Origin: ZC4RG29 sp964521255
GTDB taxonomy: Bacteria > Bacteroidota > Bacteroidia > Cytophagales > Cyclobacteriaceae
Direction of reading: 5' to 3'
DNA: 64,000 nucleotides
NCBI GenBank assembly: GCA_964521255.1
Contig: CAZFRM010000013.1
Location: 1-64,000, forward strand
Notes under the pieces: model-generated
Database searches by the model: none
What the model was told of the DNA's origin: nothing
What the model saw: the letters and a program-made list of their open reading frames with translations, nothing else
Position numbers and translations under genes: made by a program
Shown here: piece after piece, positions 35,163 to 43,604 of the stretch
How positions within the stretch are numbered: the stretch's first letter is position 1
Layout: each line of letters begins with the position of its first letter

Positions 35163-36098
35163 TCAATCAGGCGTGTTCTCTTTTGAAGTTTTTCGAGCCC
35201 AGGATGTTTGCCATCCAATTGAGAAGGTTGTAAAATCCTGTCCTACCCGCACTATGGCGCCGGTACTAAATGCAAATTTAATTGAGTTATGTTTACCGAC
35301 AGGCATTACTGCTGTTGCCCCGATTCGTGAGTTGTCTTGCCGGTCGTCATTGTAGGTATCATTGACAGTTGATGTTCCTCCCACGTAATAGGTAGCATCC
35401 AATGCCACCCACATCAGCGCCCTGATGTTATAGCTAAGATGTGCCTGGAATGCCCCCATAGGTTGTTGGCTACGCACTGAATTTCCCGGATAAAATGATT
35501 TGTTGTCTGTGAAAAACCAAACACCCGAATAAACATCAATCAGAAACCGCTTGCCCAAAGGTTGTGACAATGCTATTTCCGGTCTGAACGAAAACCGGTT
35601 TGTTCCAAGGTTTACAAGCTTATCAGAAAAAAACTGGCCGGTTGGCGCAATCATATTTAAACTCAATCCGAGTACTGTCTTACGGGGCGCTTTAACTAAC
35701 TCTGCCAGGGTTGTGGCGGGGGCACCAAGAACCAGTACTGAAAATCGCAATCTCATATCAGCGAAACCTGAACGTGTAATACGCCGTGACTGAGTACCCA
35801 CCTCACCCGAAACCTGCGCCCACGAATAAGGCAATGCCACTAGCGCCTGCGAAGTAAGGTTAAATAGATTAAAGGTATGAACGATACCGATTGAAGGCGC
35901 CTGAACGGTTGCCTTCACATCCTTGAAAGGTAACGTTGCATCGGTTACAACTCCTCCATGAGAATAGGAAAATCCTGCGACAAGTGTAGTGAAGTTAACA
36001 GGCACCCTGGCGTATGCACGGGGATCAAGGTCCTGGGCAACGAGGGGCAACACCAGCAATAATTGTAAGGCAGTTAATATTAATTTTCGGCAATTCAA
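35163..36098 (-). CDS. Outer-membrane protein of the MetA/phenol-degradation transporter type
   Basis: 311 residues: signal peptide ending at LVAQ (about residue 22). The mature start DLDPRAYARVPVNFTTLVAG and the following GFSYSHGGVVTDATLPFKDV are typical of the transporter family near the MetA-pathway proteins, with strands such as SGFADMRLRFSVLVLGAP, VLGLSLNMIAPTGQFFSD and LMWVALDATYYVGGTSTVND. The substrate is not known; naming by the pathway would over-interpret. A terminator follows. Single gene, 52 bases downstream of the DUF4136 gene stop on the same strand. Confidence 0.7.
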   Translation of the reverse strand: MNCRKLILTALQLLLVLPLVAQDLDPRAYARVPVNFTTLVAGFSYSHGGVVTDATLPFKDVKATVQAPSIGIVHTFNLFNLTSQALVALPYSWAQVSGEVGTQSRRITRSGFADMRLRFSVLVLGAPATTLAELVKAPRKTVLGLSLNMIAPTGQFFSDKLVNLGTNRFSFRPEIALSQPLGKRFLIDVYSGVWFFTDNKSFYPGNSVRSQQPMGAFQAHLSYNIRALMWVALDATYYVGGTSTVNDTYNDDRQDNSRIGATAVMPVGKHNSIKFAFSTGAIVRVGQDFTTFSIGWQTSWARKTSKENTPD

Positions 36099-36150
36099 AT
36101 GGATAGGTGATTGTATGCCTTACATTTTAAAGATGGAGAACATCTTCTTC

Positions 36151-36714
36151 CTATTTTTTCTTACCAGGATATTTTTTAAAAATCTTTGCCGTGTATTCGC
36201 CCAGGATTTTTTCGATATCATCCGTCATTTTGAATTCTTTTTCTATCATTCCTGACCATACCAGTTTTTTCGTTTCAGTATCATACATAACATACTTCAG
36301 GAGTCCATCTTCTACAGTAGAAGCTGTGATCTTACCACCCGCTACTGGTGCTGAGCCTGCAACATAATATCCAGGTCCCGCTACGCCTACGCCCAAGCTA
36401 AGGGTAGCGCTTTGTGAGTATATTGTGATCTCTTCTACATTGGTGTAAAAAACAAGAATAGCATCTGGATTGAGCGTATCCATTTTAAGTCCTCTGCTTG
36501 TTAACTCCTGATTGGCAACATGCATAATGGTTCCGCCAAACAGTTTGTCTGATCGATACCGGTTTAAGACACTATCACCCGGAGCAAGCCACGCGTAAGT
36601 TTTGAATTTTGTAAAATCTGTTTTAGTGTCATAGTCAGAAACAACAGATTGTGCATAAATAGTTGAAACAAATATGACAACAAAATGGAACAGGAGGACA
36701 ATTTTTTTCTTCAT
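36151..36714 (-). CDS. DUF4136-type secreted protein
   Basis: 187 residues from the ATG at 36714 (an upstream in-frame ATG at 36768 adds an unlikely leader). A signal peptide ends at IYAQ (about residue 22), without a lipobox, unlike the two other members here. The family core reads SDYDTKTDFTKFKTYAWLAP, then ANQELTSRGLKMDTLNPDAI and LKYVMYDTETKKLVWSGMIE. It closes with AKIFKKYPGKKK. Envelope-located; function unknown. Confidence 0.75.
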   Translation of the reverse strand: MKKKIVLLFHFVVIFVSTIYAQSVVSDYDTKTDFTKFKTYAWLAPGDSVLNRYRSDKLFGGTIMHVANQELTSRGLKMDTLNPDAILVFYTNVEEITIYSQSATLSLGVGVAGPGYYVAGSAPVAGGKITASTVEDGLLKYVMYDTETKKLVWSGMIEKEFKMTDDIEKILGEYTAKIFKKYPGKKK

Positions 36715-36868
36715 TGCAGAATGAATAAGTTCAGGAAAGCTACATAAAGTATTGGAAACCCAATTCAAAATGTTTGTTAAAAGAGTTTTACTCTTGCAAT
36801 AAATTTATCCAACTTTAAAAGTCACCTGTGCTTATCTTTACCTGCAATCAATTCCCGCTTTATATAAT

Positions 36869-38956
36869 ATGACAAATGCTATTTACCTTACCACTACAGA
36901 GCCTTATTCCGGCAAGTCGCTAATAGCCCTGGGGCTTGTTAACTTACTGGCAGCAAAAGTTGAAAAGATTGCCTACTTCAAACCGATCATCAGTAGTGAA
37001 ACCGCCGAAAAAGATAGCCACCTCGATACGATTGAAGGCCATTTTAATTTAAGCACCTCGTACAAAGACATGTACGTATTCACCCGCAACGAGGTGATCA
37101 CACATATCAATGCAGGAAACGAGGCGTATGTCATTGATACGATCATTGACCGGTTTAAGCAACTCCAGGAACGCTATGACTTTGTAGTGGTGGAAGGAAC
37201 TGATTTTAAAAATAACAGTACCAACCTTGAATTTGATGGAGACATAGCCATTGCTAAAAACCTGGGCATACCGGCTGCTTTGGTTGTGAAAGGGCAGGGG
37301 AAAACGGTTCGTGAAATTGTCGATACAGCCGTATCAACCACAAAAAGTTTTGTGGTTGAAGGCGTTCAGATTATTACGGTTATAGCCAATAAAATTGATA
37401 TTGAAAAAGAAGAAGAAATAAAGAAGCAACTCAGCAAAGCGTTGCCAAAGGAATTGATCATAACATCTATTCCAATCGATAAAGATCTGGAAAGTCCTAC
37501 CATGAAAGAGATTTCCAGGGCAGTAGGAGGAAAGGTATTGTTTGGAGAGCATTTATTATCTAATCCGGTAGACAACTCCATCGTTGGTGCAATGCAATTA
37601 CACAATTATTTGACGCGTTTAAATAAGAACACACTTGTTGTTACACCCGGTGACCGTGGCGATATTATCATAGGAGCGCTCCAGGCTAATATTTCAAAAA
37701 ACTATTCGAAAATTGCAGGCATCGTTCTTACCGGTGGATTAATGCCGGAGCAAACTATCCTGAAATTAATTGAAGGACTGGAAACGGTTGTGCCTATCAT
37801 ACAGGTGAACACAGGAACGTTTAAAACGGTAACTCATATTTCTCAAACGCAATCGCGAATCTCCCCGGACAATAAAGAAAAAATTGCATCAGCCATCAGC
37901 CTGTTCGATAAATACGTAGACGTCAAATCCCTCGAAGAAAAAATTGTCTCTTTCCAAACCAGCACCATTACGCCACGCATGTTTCAATACCAGATCGTTA
38001 AGCGGGCGAAGGAATCTAAAAAACATATTGTACTGCCCGAAGGTGATGATGATCGAATTCTCGCAGCCGCGGATGCATTAGTCAAACAAAATGTTGTTGA
38101 TCTCACCATCCTTGGCAATAACGAAACGATCATCGCTGCTTTGAAGCGTTTAAATCTTTCTTTGGATGTTGGAAAAATAAGAATTATTAACCCTGCTGAT
38201 TTTAATCGCTTCGATGAGTATGCTAATAACCTGTTTGAGCTTCGAAAGCATAAAGGCGTTACCATTGAAATGGCCAGGGACCTGATGCAGGATGTTTCTT
38301 ATTTCGGCACCATGATGGTCTTTAAAGGTGAAGCGGATGGAATGGTCTCCGGTGCAGTACATACAACGCAGCACACCATACGTCCTGCGCTACAGTTTGT
38401 AAAGACAAAGCCTGGTGTAGCTACCGTGTCTTCTGTTTTCTTTATGTGCCTGCCAAATCGCGTTTCGGTTTTTGGCGATTGTGCTGTTAATCCAAATCCA
38501 ACAGCAGAGCAACTTGCAGACATTGCTATATCCTCCGCCGAAACCGGTGCGATGTTTGGTATTGAACCAAAGGTGGCTATGTTATCATATTCGTCGGGCA
38601 CGTCAGGGGAAGGTGCAGATGTAGAGAAGGTAAGAAAGGCAACCGAACTCGTGCGTCAGCGAAAACCCGACCTTAAAGTGGAAGGGCCTATTCAGTATGA
38701 TGCCGCCGTTGACCCTTCGGTTGGCAAAAAGAAATTACCCGATTCTAAAGTAGCCGGCCAGGCAAGTGTATTAATTTTCCCGGATTTGAATACAGGCAAC
38801 AATACATACAAGGCTGTGCAACGCGAAACCGGTGCATTGGCTATTGGCCCGATGTTGCAGGGATTAAACAAACCGGTTAATGACCTTAGCCGTGGTTGCA
38901 CAGTGGAGGATATTTTTAATACCGTTGTCATCACTGCTATTCAAGCCCAACAATAA
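36869..38956 (+). CDS. pta: Phosphate acetyltransferase, long form
   Basis: 695 residues, the normal length of the long Pta. N-terminal P-loop-like domain (TTTEPYSGKSLIALGLVNLL, about 7-26), a DRTGG middle domain (about 210-325), then the catalytic C-terminal domain (about 370-690) with ESKKHIVLPEGDDDRILAAA, SYSSGTSGEGADVEKVRKAT, GPIQYDAAVDPSVG and NTGNNTYKAVQRETGALAIG. It interconverts acetyl-CoA and acetyl phosphate. The acetate kinase gene starts 14 bases downstream, the classical pair for acetate formation or assimilation. Confidence 0.93.
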   Translation: MTNAIYLTTTEPYSGKSLIALGLVNLLAAKVEKIAYFKPIISSETAEKDSHLDTIEGHFNLSTSYKDMYVFTRNEVITHINAGNEAYVIDTIIDRFKQLQERYDFVVVEGTDFKNNSTNLEFDGDIAIAKNLGIPAALVVKGQGKTVREIVDTAVSTTKSFVVEGVQIITVIANKIDIEKEEEIKKQLSKALPKELIITSIPIDKDLESPTMKEISRAVGGKVLFGEHLLSNPVDNSIVGAMQLHNYLTRLNKNTLVVTPGDRGDIIIGALQANISKNYSKIAGIVLTGGLMPEQTILKLIEGLETVVPIIQVNTGTFKTVTHISQTQSRISPDNKEKIASAISLFDKYVDVKSLEEKIVSFQTSTITPRMFQYQIVKRAKESKKHIVLPEGDDDRILAAADALVKQNVVDLTILGNNETIIAALKRLNLSLDVGKIRIINPADFNRFDEYANNLFELRKHKGVTIEMARDLMQDVSYFGTMMVFKGEADGMVSGAVHTTQHTIRPALQFVKTKPGVATVSSVFFMCLPNRVSVFGDCAVNPNPTAEQLADIAISSAETGAMFGIEPKVAMLSYSSGTSGEGADVEKVRKATELVRQRKPDLKVEGPIQYDAAVDPSVGKKKLPDSKVAGQASVLIFPDLNTGNNTYKAVQRETGALAIGPMLQGLNKPVNDLSRGCTVEDIFNTVVITAIQAQQ

Positions 38957-38970
38957 TTCCCGATACGCTC

Positions 38971-40173
38971 ATGAATGTATTTGTTATTAACGCCGGAAGT
39001 AGTTCGATCAAATATCAACTGATACGAATGCCGGATGCAATTGTTATCTGCTCCGGATTAATTGATCGTATCGGGTTGCATGATTCAATGATTCAGCATA
39101 AAGCTTTTCTTCATGGCAAGGAACAAACCAGGAAAGAAAATATTCCGATAAGCGATCATGCTGAAGGGCTAAAGCAGGTTGGGAGGTTATTGGTCGATGC
39201 TGAAATAGGCGTTATTAAGGATCCAAAAGAAATTGATGTTGTGGGGCATCGGGTTGTTCATGGTGGAGAAAGTTTTTCCAATACTATTATCATTACGGAA
39301 GAAGTAAAGGAAAAAATAAAAAAACTTTTTCCGCTTGCGCCCCTTCACAATCCGCCGAATTATCTCGGTATCGAAGTTGCTGAAACGATTTTCTCCGGCG
39401 CCAAACAAATAGCGGTGTTTGATACAGCTTTTCACCAAACGATGCCTCCGGTAGCATATCGGTATGCTGTTCCAAAAAGCTTTTATGACGAACATGGTAT
39501 TCGTGCTTATGGATTTCATGGCACAAGTCATAAATATGTATCTGAAAAAGCAATAGCCTATTTACAAAAGAAGCAATCGAAAATCATAACCATTCATTTG
39601 GGAAATGGCTGTAGTATGACCGCTGTTAAAGATGGCGTATGCATTGACACCAGCATGGGCCTTGGTCCTATGAACGGTCTTATCATGGGCACAAGAACCG
39701 GTGATATAGATCAGTCCGTTATCTTTCATATGGTAAATCAACTGGGGTATTCGTTAGATGAAGTCAATACTATTCTTAACAAGAAAAGTGGTATGCTTGG
39801 GCTTACGGGCAATAGTGATATGCGGGATGTGAAAGCTAAATATCAAAAAGGCGATGAGGAGGCGATATTGGCTTATAACCTTTATGCTTATCATATTAAG
39901 AAATACATCGGTGCATATACGGCAATACTCAATGGTCTGGATGCGCTTGTGTTTACAGCCGGCGTAGGAGAGAACGACGCCCTTACCCGGAAACTCTCAA
40001 CCGAAAACATGGAGTACCTGGGAATTCATCTCGATGAAGAAAAAAATAACGCCGGGGGTAAAGGTCTTTTTGAAATCAATACGGCGAACTCATCTGTGAA
40101 AATAGTAGTAGTTTCCACCAATGAAGAATTGGAAATTGCCCGGCAGTGCTTCGCGCTTGTAAATGAAGTTTAA
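38971..40173 (+). CDS. ackA: Acetate kinase
   Basis: 400 residues with every ASKHA kinase landmark: VFVINAGSSSIKYQLI (Asn7-type N-terminal site), FDTAFHQTMPPVAYRYAVPK, YGFHGTSHKYVSEKA and IHLGNGCSMTAVKDGVCIDT, MGLGPMNGLIMGTRTGDIDQ, plus the C-terminal FTAGVGEND adenine-binding site. The enzyme converts acetyl phosphate and ADP to acetate and ATP. It follows pta by 14 bases, and a LamB-like porin starts 41 bases later. Confidence 0.95.
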   Translation: MNVFVINAGSSSIKYQLIRMPDAIVICSGLIDRIGLHDSMIQHKAFLHGKEQTRKENIPISDHAEGLKQVGRLLVDAEIGVIKDPKEIDVVGHRVVHGGESFSNTIIITEEVKEKIKKLFPLAPLHNPPNYLGIEVAETIFSGAKQIAVFDTAFHQTMPPVAYRYAVPKSFYDEHGIRAYGFHGTSHKYVSEKAIAYLQKKQSKIITIHLGNGCSMTAVKDGVCIDTSMGLGPMNGLIMGTRTGDIDQSVIFHMVNQLGYSLDEVNTILNKKSGMLGLTGNSDMRDVKAKYQKGDEEAILAYNLYAYHIKKYIGAYTAILNGLDALVFTAGVGENDALTRKLSTENMEYLGIHLDEEKNNAGGKGLFEINTANSSVKIVVVSTNEELEIARQCFALVNEV

Positions 40174-40214
40174 CATTTCCTTTTCTTAATGGTTATACTA
40201 TACAAAGCCAATCC

Positions 40215-41612
40215 ATGAAGAGATTTTTAATTCTGAGTTTTATCTTACTCAAAATTGCCTTTACCCTGAAAGCACAACCGGCGCCAATAACCAATAAACA
40301 TTTTTCTATCGGTAGCTACGGTCGTGCCGGTATTGCCAGGGGTGATAACATAGAGTATCCGCGATCATTAAATTTGAATGGAATGGGTTCCATTGGAGGA
40401 CGCATGGAAGAAGCAGATTACTTTGAATTGGCTATAGCCCTTCGTTTCGCTCCCGTAAGTGGCTCGCATGATACTACAAACATTTCAGTTCAGTCGCGCT
40501 TTGCGATGTACACGACGCAAGGTCAGATCATTGGGAACGTAACGAGCAAATCCCTTGGTGGCATTACCGTTGCCTTGCCCGAACTTTTTGCTGAGGCAAG
40601 AAATATTATGGGAAGTCCCTGGAGCGTTTGGGTTGGCGCAAAGTTTTTTCGTGGCGATGACATTCATATTATTGATCACTTTTATTTTGATGATCACAGC
40701 TCACAGGGATTTGGTGTGCAGCGCAAGAATACACAGTTCTCTATAATGTTTCCCGCTGCAGTAGACACCAGTTCATCCATACCTCCTTATTTTTATGTAA
40801 ACATTGTTAACGGTACGCCTGTGCTGGGATTACGCAACCGGGCCGTATACATTTTGGAGCATCTTATTCCAACTACTAAAGGATACTTTAAGCTAATGGG
40901 GGAGTATCACCGTTTAGCTGAACCCTCTTTAGCGGATAGCACTGCTGCTTTAGATTACCCGGCTGATTTTGGATATGTGTTCGGTGTGAAACACAGAAGG
41001 AATCTGGCAACGCGTTTACCCGGGTCATATTACGATGCCAGTATCCGTTATGGTTCCGGAATTGCCAATGGGGGCGATGGCGGTGGTAGTAAAACTTTCC
41101 TTACCTACGGAGGTCCTAATCTGCAAACGCAGGATTTTAGAAACGCATGGTCTGTCGCTCTGACAGGAAGCATCCTGTGGAACACCAGTGAAAATTACTC
41201 GCTGAATGCGTATGGCATTTTTACGAAAAGCCAGGGAGCGAGTGATAGCCTTAATATGACATCCGATTATAACGACAGACTGTTATTCAATCGAAAGAAA
41301 GATTTTGCTATTGGCGCCCGCGGTACGTGGTACATCAAAGACTGGTTACATTTGTTACACGAGCTGGATTTTTCTTCCCGAAAGGATGGCACACAGGATC
41401 CGGCACAGATGGTGAAATTCAGCATTGCCCCGACCGTAGTACCAAATGGAAAGCGTGATGTCTGGAGTCGTCCTCATTTTAGATTGGTTTACAGTGTAGC
41501 CCACTACAACAAATTTGCTGCAGATAATCTTTACTCACCGTATCTCGCACAGACCGGCAGCAAACGGTGGGGGCACTATTTTGGTGTGAAAACTGAATGG
41601 TGGTTGTGGTGA
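40215..41612 (+). CDS. LamB-like carbohydrate porin
   Basis: 465 residues: signal peptide ending at LKAQ (about residue 21), then features of the maltoporin family: an N-terminal SIGSYGRAGIARGD, a central HIIDHFYFDDHSSQGFGVQ and a C-terminal NGKRDVWSRPHFRLVYSVAH, WGHYFGVKTEWWLW. In LamB the WSRPE-RLFYTYA and C-terminal aromatic end are conserved. It should let sugars or oligosaccharides through the outer membrane. It follows ackA by 41 bases and may be cotranscribed. The last 36 codons recur as an inactive copy beyond the toxin-antitoxin cluster. Confidence 0.7.
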   Translation: MKRFLILSFILLKIAFTLKAQPAPITNKHFSIGSYGRAGIARGDNIEYPRSLNLNGMGSIGGRMEEADYFELAIALRFAPVSGSHDTTNISVQSRFAMYTTQGQIIGNVTSKSLGGITVALPELFAEARNIMGSPWSVWVGAKFFRGDDIHIIDHFYFDDHSSQGFGVQRKNTQFSIMFPAAVDTSSSIPPYFYVNIVNGTPVLGLRNRAVYILEHLIPTTKGYFKLMGEYHRLAEPSLADSTAALDYPADFGYVFGVKHRRNLATRLPGSYYDASIRYGSGIANGGDGGGSKTFLTYGGPNLQTQDFRNAWSVALTGSILWNTSENYSLNAYGIFTKSQGASDSLNMTSDYNDRLLFNRKKDFAIGARGTWYIKDWLHLLHELDFSSRKDGTQDPAQMVKFSIAPTVVPNGKRDVWSRPHFRLVYSVAHYNKFAADNLYSPYLAQTGSKRWGHYFGVKTEWWLW

Positions 41613-41613
41613 T
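41497..41613 (+). repeat. 117-bp direct repeat, copy 1 (3' end of the LamB-like gene)
   Basis: Ungapped match to 43459-43575 with 12 differences over 117 bases. It encodes the last 36 residues of the porin. The distance between copies is 1962 bases and the hipBST-like cluster lies between them. Confidence 0.9.
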
Positions 41614-41651
41614 CCGTTGCGTCTCGTACTTCTTATAGCTGAAGACATCCG

Positions 41652-42707
41652 TTATAATGCAACCAAATAATTTCTCTTCGTATTATAATGCAACAAATAA
41701 GCCCTCTTCGAACCTGCATCGAGAAATGATCGATTGATCAAGGGCTCAACACCAGGCTGTCTTTCAAGGAAAGGCGCAAGAAGTTTTGTGCAACGTGATT
41801 CCACCACGCCTATCCGCCTCCCGAATTCTAAAAAGTCAGATGCTGAAGCATGCCCGCTTTTTTTCCATGCCGGCGACTGGTAATCGTCTGCGAATAATTT
41901 TTTTGATAGCGCAAAATCGGTATCATCAACATGAAGACGTGTATTAACCAAATCATAGGCAGGGCTCATGAGATAATCTCCCGACTTATTTTCGAGTAAT
42001 GAAAAATTCTTCAAATGGGCATCACCATTAGAGAATGCATAGATGAAGACCACCAACACAAAATATTTCTCTATTTCGATTTTCCATGCAGCAACATATC
42101 GTCGAAAGAGTAAACCTAGTTCTTCATAGCTATACGCATACTTAAAGTCAGGCCCTGCGTTGTCTTTTGTTTTTCCGGCAAGTGTGGCAAAGTCTTCCTT
42201 GCCCCACTTGGTACCATCCGGTTTGACATCGAAGCGTTTTGTGATGTATGCGGGAGAGCCATCCCTGAAAAAGATCATTGCATTCGCAGCCACGTTAATT
42301 CCATAGACTTGTTTTGCGATTTGCATCGTCACATGTTCATTGGCTGGAACCTGGTCTACCTTCTTCAGATCGCGGGGGATCGGCTTCAGGATGTAAGTTC
42401 CTTGTTCACCCTTTCTAGTCAATCGCAAGATATTTTTATCGCGGACGACACTTAGTTTTTCCTGGACACCGGATATTGAAATCCGCTTTCGATTTTCCAT
42501 GAATTGTTCTGCCACAACTTCGTCTTTTGCCGGAGTATCATAAGGCAGAATATGATTTACCTTTTTATTGTCGAAGAGATGCCGGATACAGAGCGGACTG
42601 TAGGTATTAAAACCTTCTGCAAGTGTCCCTGGACAAACGCTTACTTTCACTGGCTCCTGCGAACCCACATGCTTAGCCTGTTCTTTACTCATTACCTTCT
42701 TTTTCAA
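41652..42707 (-). CDS. hipT: HipT-like Ser/Thr kinase toxin (HipA C-terminal part)
   Basis: 351 residues covering the HipA kinase core but not its N-terminal subdomain 1, which is a separate gene here. The Gly-rich loop is SISGVQEK (77-84), with the SIS motif (Ser77, Ser79) whose serines are autophosphorylated in HipT. ATP lysine fits YILKP (Lys108), the catalytic loop is NGDAHLKNFS (Asp229, Asn234) and the metal-binding Asp is in PAYDLVNT (Asp252). HipA-type kinases phosphorylate aminoacyl-tRNA synthetases and stop growth. It overlaps the upstream hipS-like gene by 23 bases (8 if Met6 is used). Name by analogy with E. coli HipBST. Confidence 0.82.
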   Translation of the reverse strand: MKKKVMSKEQAKHVGSQEPVKVSVCPGTLAEGFNTYSPLCIRHLFDNKKVNHILPYDTPAKDEVVAEQFMENRKRISISGVQEKLSVVRDKNILRLTRKGEQGTYILKPIPRDLKKVDQVPANEHVTMQIAKQVYGINVAANAMIFFRDGSPAYITKRFDVKPDGTKWGKEDFATLAGKTKDNAGPDFKYAYSYEELGLLFRRYVAAWKIEIEKYFVLVVFIYAFSNGDAHLKNFSLLENKSGDYLMSPAYDLVNTRLHVDDTDFALSKKLFADDYQSPAWKKSGHASASDFLEFGRRIGVVESRCTKLLAPFLERQPGVEPLINRSFLDAGSKRAYLLHYNTKRNYLVAL

Positions 42708-43023
42708 GTGGTTTTACTGTAATGGCGCCAATGGTGTCGAATTGTGCTGTTGCCATCAATAAGCCAAAGTGATCATTTTCATCTATGTGCAGGAGGTTGT
42801 TTTGCAATCTTTTGTTGACACCCTCGCTCAACATGTTAAAGAAGAATGGAAAAAGGTATTCGCTTTTATATACCCTTTGTGTTTTTGGGAGTGTCAGACT
42901 CACTGCCGGTTTTTCCGGATCACTGAGCCAGGCTTCATCATAAATGAAGGAATATTGCTTTCTGTTGTGTTCAGTGAGTTCACCAACAAGCGATCCATTT
43001 CTATAAACCTTTGCTTTGCGCAT
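42685..43023 (-). CDS. hipS: HipS-like protein (detached HipA N-terminal subdomain)
   Basis: 112 residues that match the N-terminal subdomain of HipA: KAKVYRNGSLVGELTEHN, then SLTLPKTQRVYKSEYLFPFF then FNMLSEGVNKRLQ, and FGLLMATAQFDTIGAITVKP at the end. In HipA this piece is fused to the kinase; in HipBST of E. coli it is free, binds the kinase and acts as the antitoxin. The phrase LSEGVNKR sits where HipA has its DNLLP turn. It follows the hipB-like gene by 12 bases and overlaps the kinase gene. Confidence 0.8.
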   Translation of the reverse strand: MRKAKVYRNGSLVGELTEHNRKQYSFIYDEAWLSDPEKPAVSLTLPKTQRVYKSEYLFPFFFNMLSEGVNKRLQNNLLHIDENDHFGLLMATAQFDTIGAITVKPLEKEGNE

Positions 43024-43035
43024 TTTTGAAATTCG

Positions 43036-43245
43036 TTAGCCAGGTTTTCTTACTTCTAATTTCAATTCCATTCCCAGAACATCAGCAAGTTTCATAAGTG
43101 TGCTCACTGTAGGATTACCTTTCCCTGCATCAAGTTCCTTTACCGTGCGCAAGGCTACCGCAGCCAGCTCAGACAACTGTTCCTGTGTAACTCCTAGTTC
43201 TTCCCTGCGGTCTTTAAGCCGCTGAATTAAATTAGCCTGGTGCAT
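43036..43245 (-). CDS. hipB: HipB-like XRE-family DNA-binding protein
   Basis: 69 residues, essentially one helix-turn-helix domain: RLKDRREELGVTQEQLSELA, AVALRTVKELDAGKGNPTVS, TLMKLADVLGMELKLEV. Close in length to HipB. It should bind as a dimer and repress its own operon. Three inverted repeats with core GTGYATTWWAATRCAC lie at and upstream of its start. First gene of the hipB-hipS-hipT operon. Confidence 0.85.
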   Translation of the reverse strand: MHQANLIQRLKDRREELGVTQEQLSELAAVALRTVKELDAGKGNPTVSTLMKLADVLGMELKLEVRKPG

Positions 43246-43378
43246 TTTAATGCTCTTTTTAATAAAAATAGGCGGAATAATTAACTATTTCAACACAAAA
43301 GTGTATTAAAATACACTTTTTATCATTTGGTGATCTTCTGTTGTCAGTTTTGTAAAGGATAAGTGCATTTTAATGCAC
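43240..43378. promoter_or_regulatory. Three evenly spaced operator palindromes upstream of hipB
   Basis: Sites are GTGCATTTTAATGCTC (43240-43255, one half diverged, overlapping the hipB start codon), GTGTATTAAAATACAC (43301-43316, flanked by further pairing AAAA/TTTT) and GTGCATTTTAATGCAC (43363-43378). Consensus GTGYATTWWAATRCAC. The starts are 61 and 62 bases apart, about six helical turns. This is the expected pattern for cooperative or looped binding of HipB dimers (inference). Confidence 0.75.
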
Positions 43379-43383
43379 CAATT

Positions 43384-43453
43384 GTCTGAACCGTGACCCG
43401 CGGACGGGCAGGTTTGTAAGATTAAGGATTGCCGTGATTAAGTTGTTTAAGAC
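43384..43453 (+). repeat. R1 repeat (70 bp)
   Basis: Begins GTCTGAACCGTGACC, ends AAGTTGTTTAAGAC; match to 54514-54581 and the reverse complement of 27944-28015. It starts five bases after the outermost hipB operator and ends five bases before the porin remnant. Confidence 0.8.
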
Positions 43454-43458
43454 AACGT

Positions 43459-43575
43459 TAGCCCACAACAGCAAATTTGCTGCTGATAATCTTTACTCAC
43501 CTTACCGGGTACAAACCGGCAGCAAACGGTGGGGGCACTGTTTTAGTGTGAAAACGGAATGGTGGTTGTGGTGAT
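43459..43575 (+). pseudogene. C-terminal remnant of a second LamB-like porin gene
   Basis: The copy keeps the reading frame through the last 36 codons and stop (HNSKFAADNLYSPYRVQTGS to VKTEWWLW). Compared with the intact gene it has 12 base changes: six amino-acid changes and the rest silent. Nothing upstream of it is porin-like. The mix of changes indicates an older, once-coding paralogue and not a fresh duplication of the neighbouring gene. Confidence 0.7.
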
Positions 43576-43604
43576 TGATAAGGGATACCTTCCTTTAAAC
43601 TGGC

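Noticed and set aside
35163..36098. Phenol-degradation protein
   Set aside because: Only the outer-membrane family resemblance is visible; no aromatic-degradation gene lies nearby.
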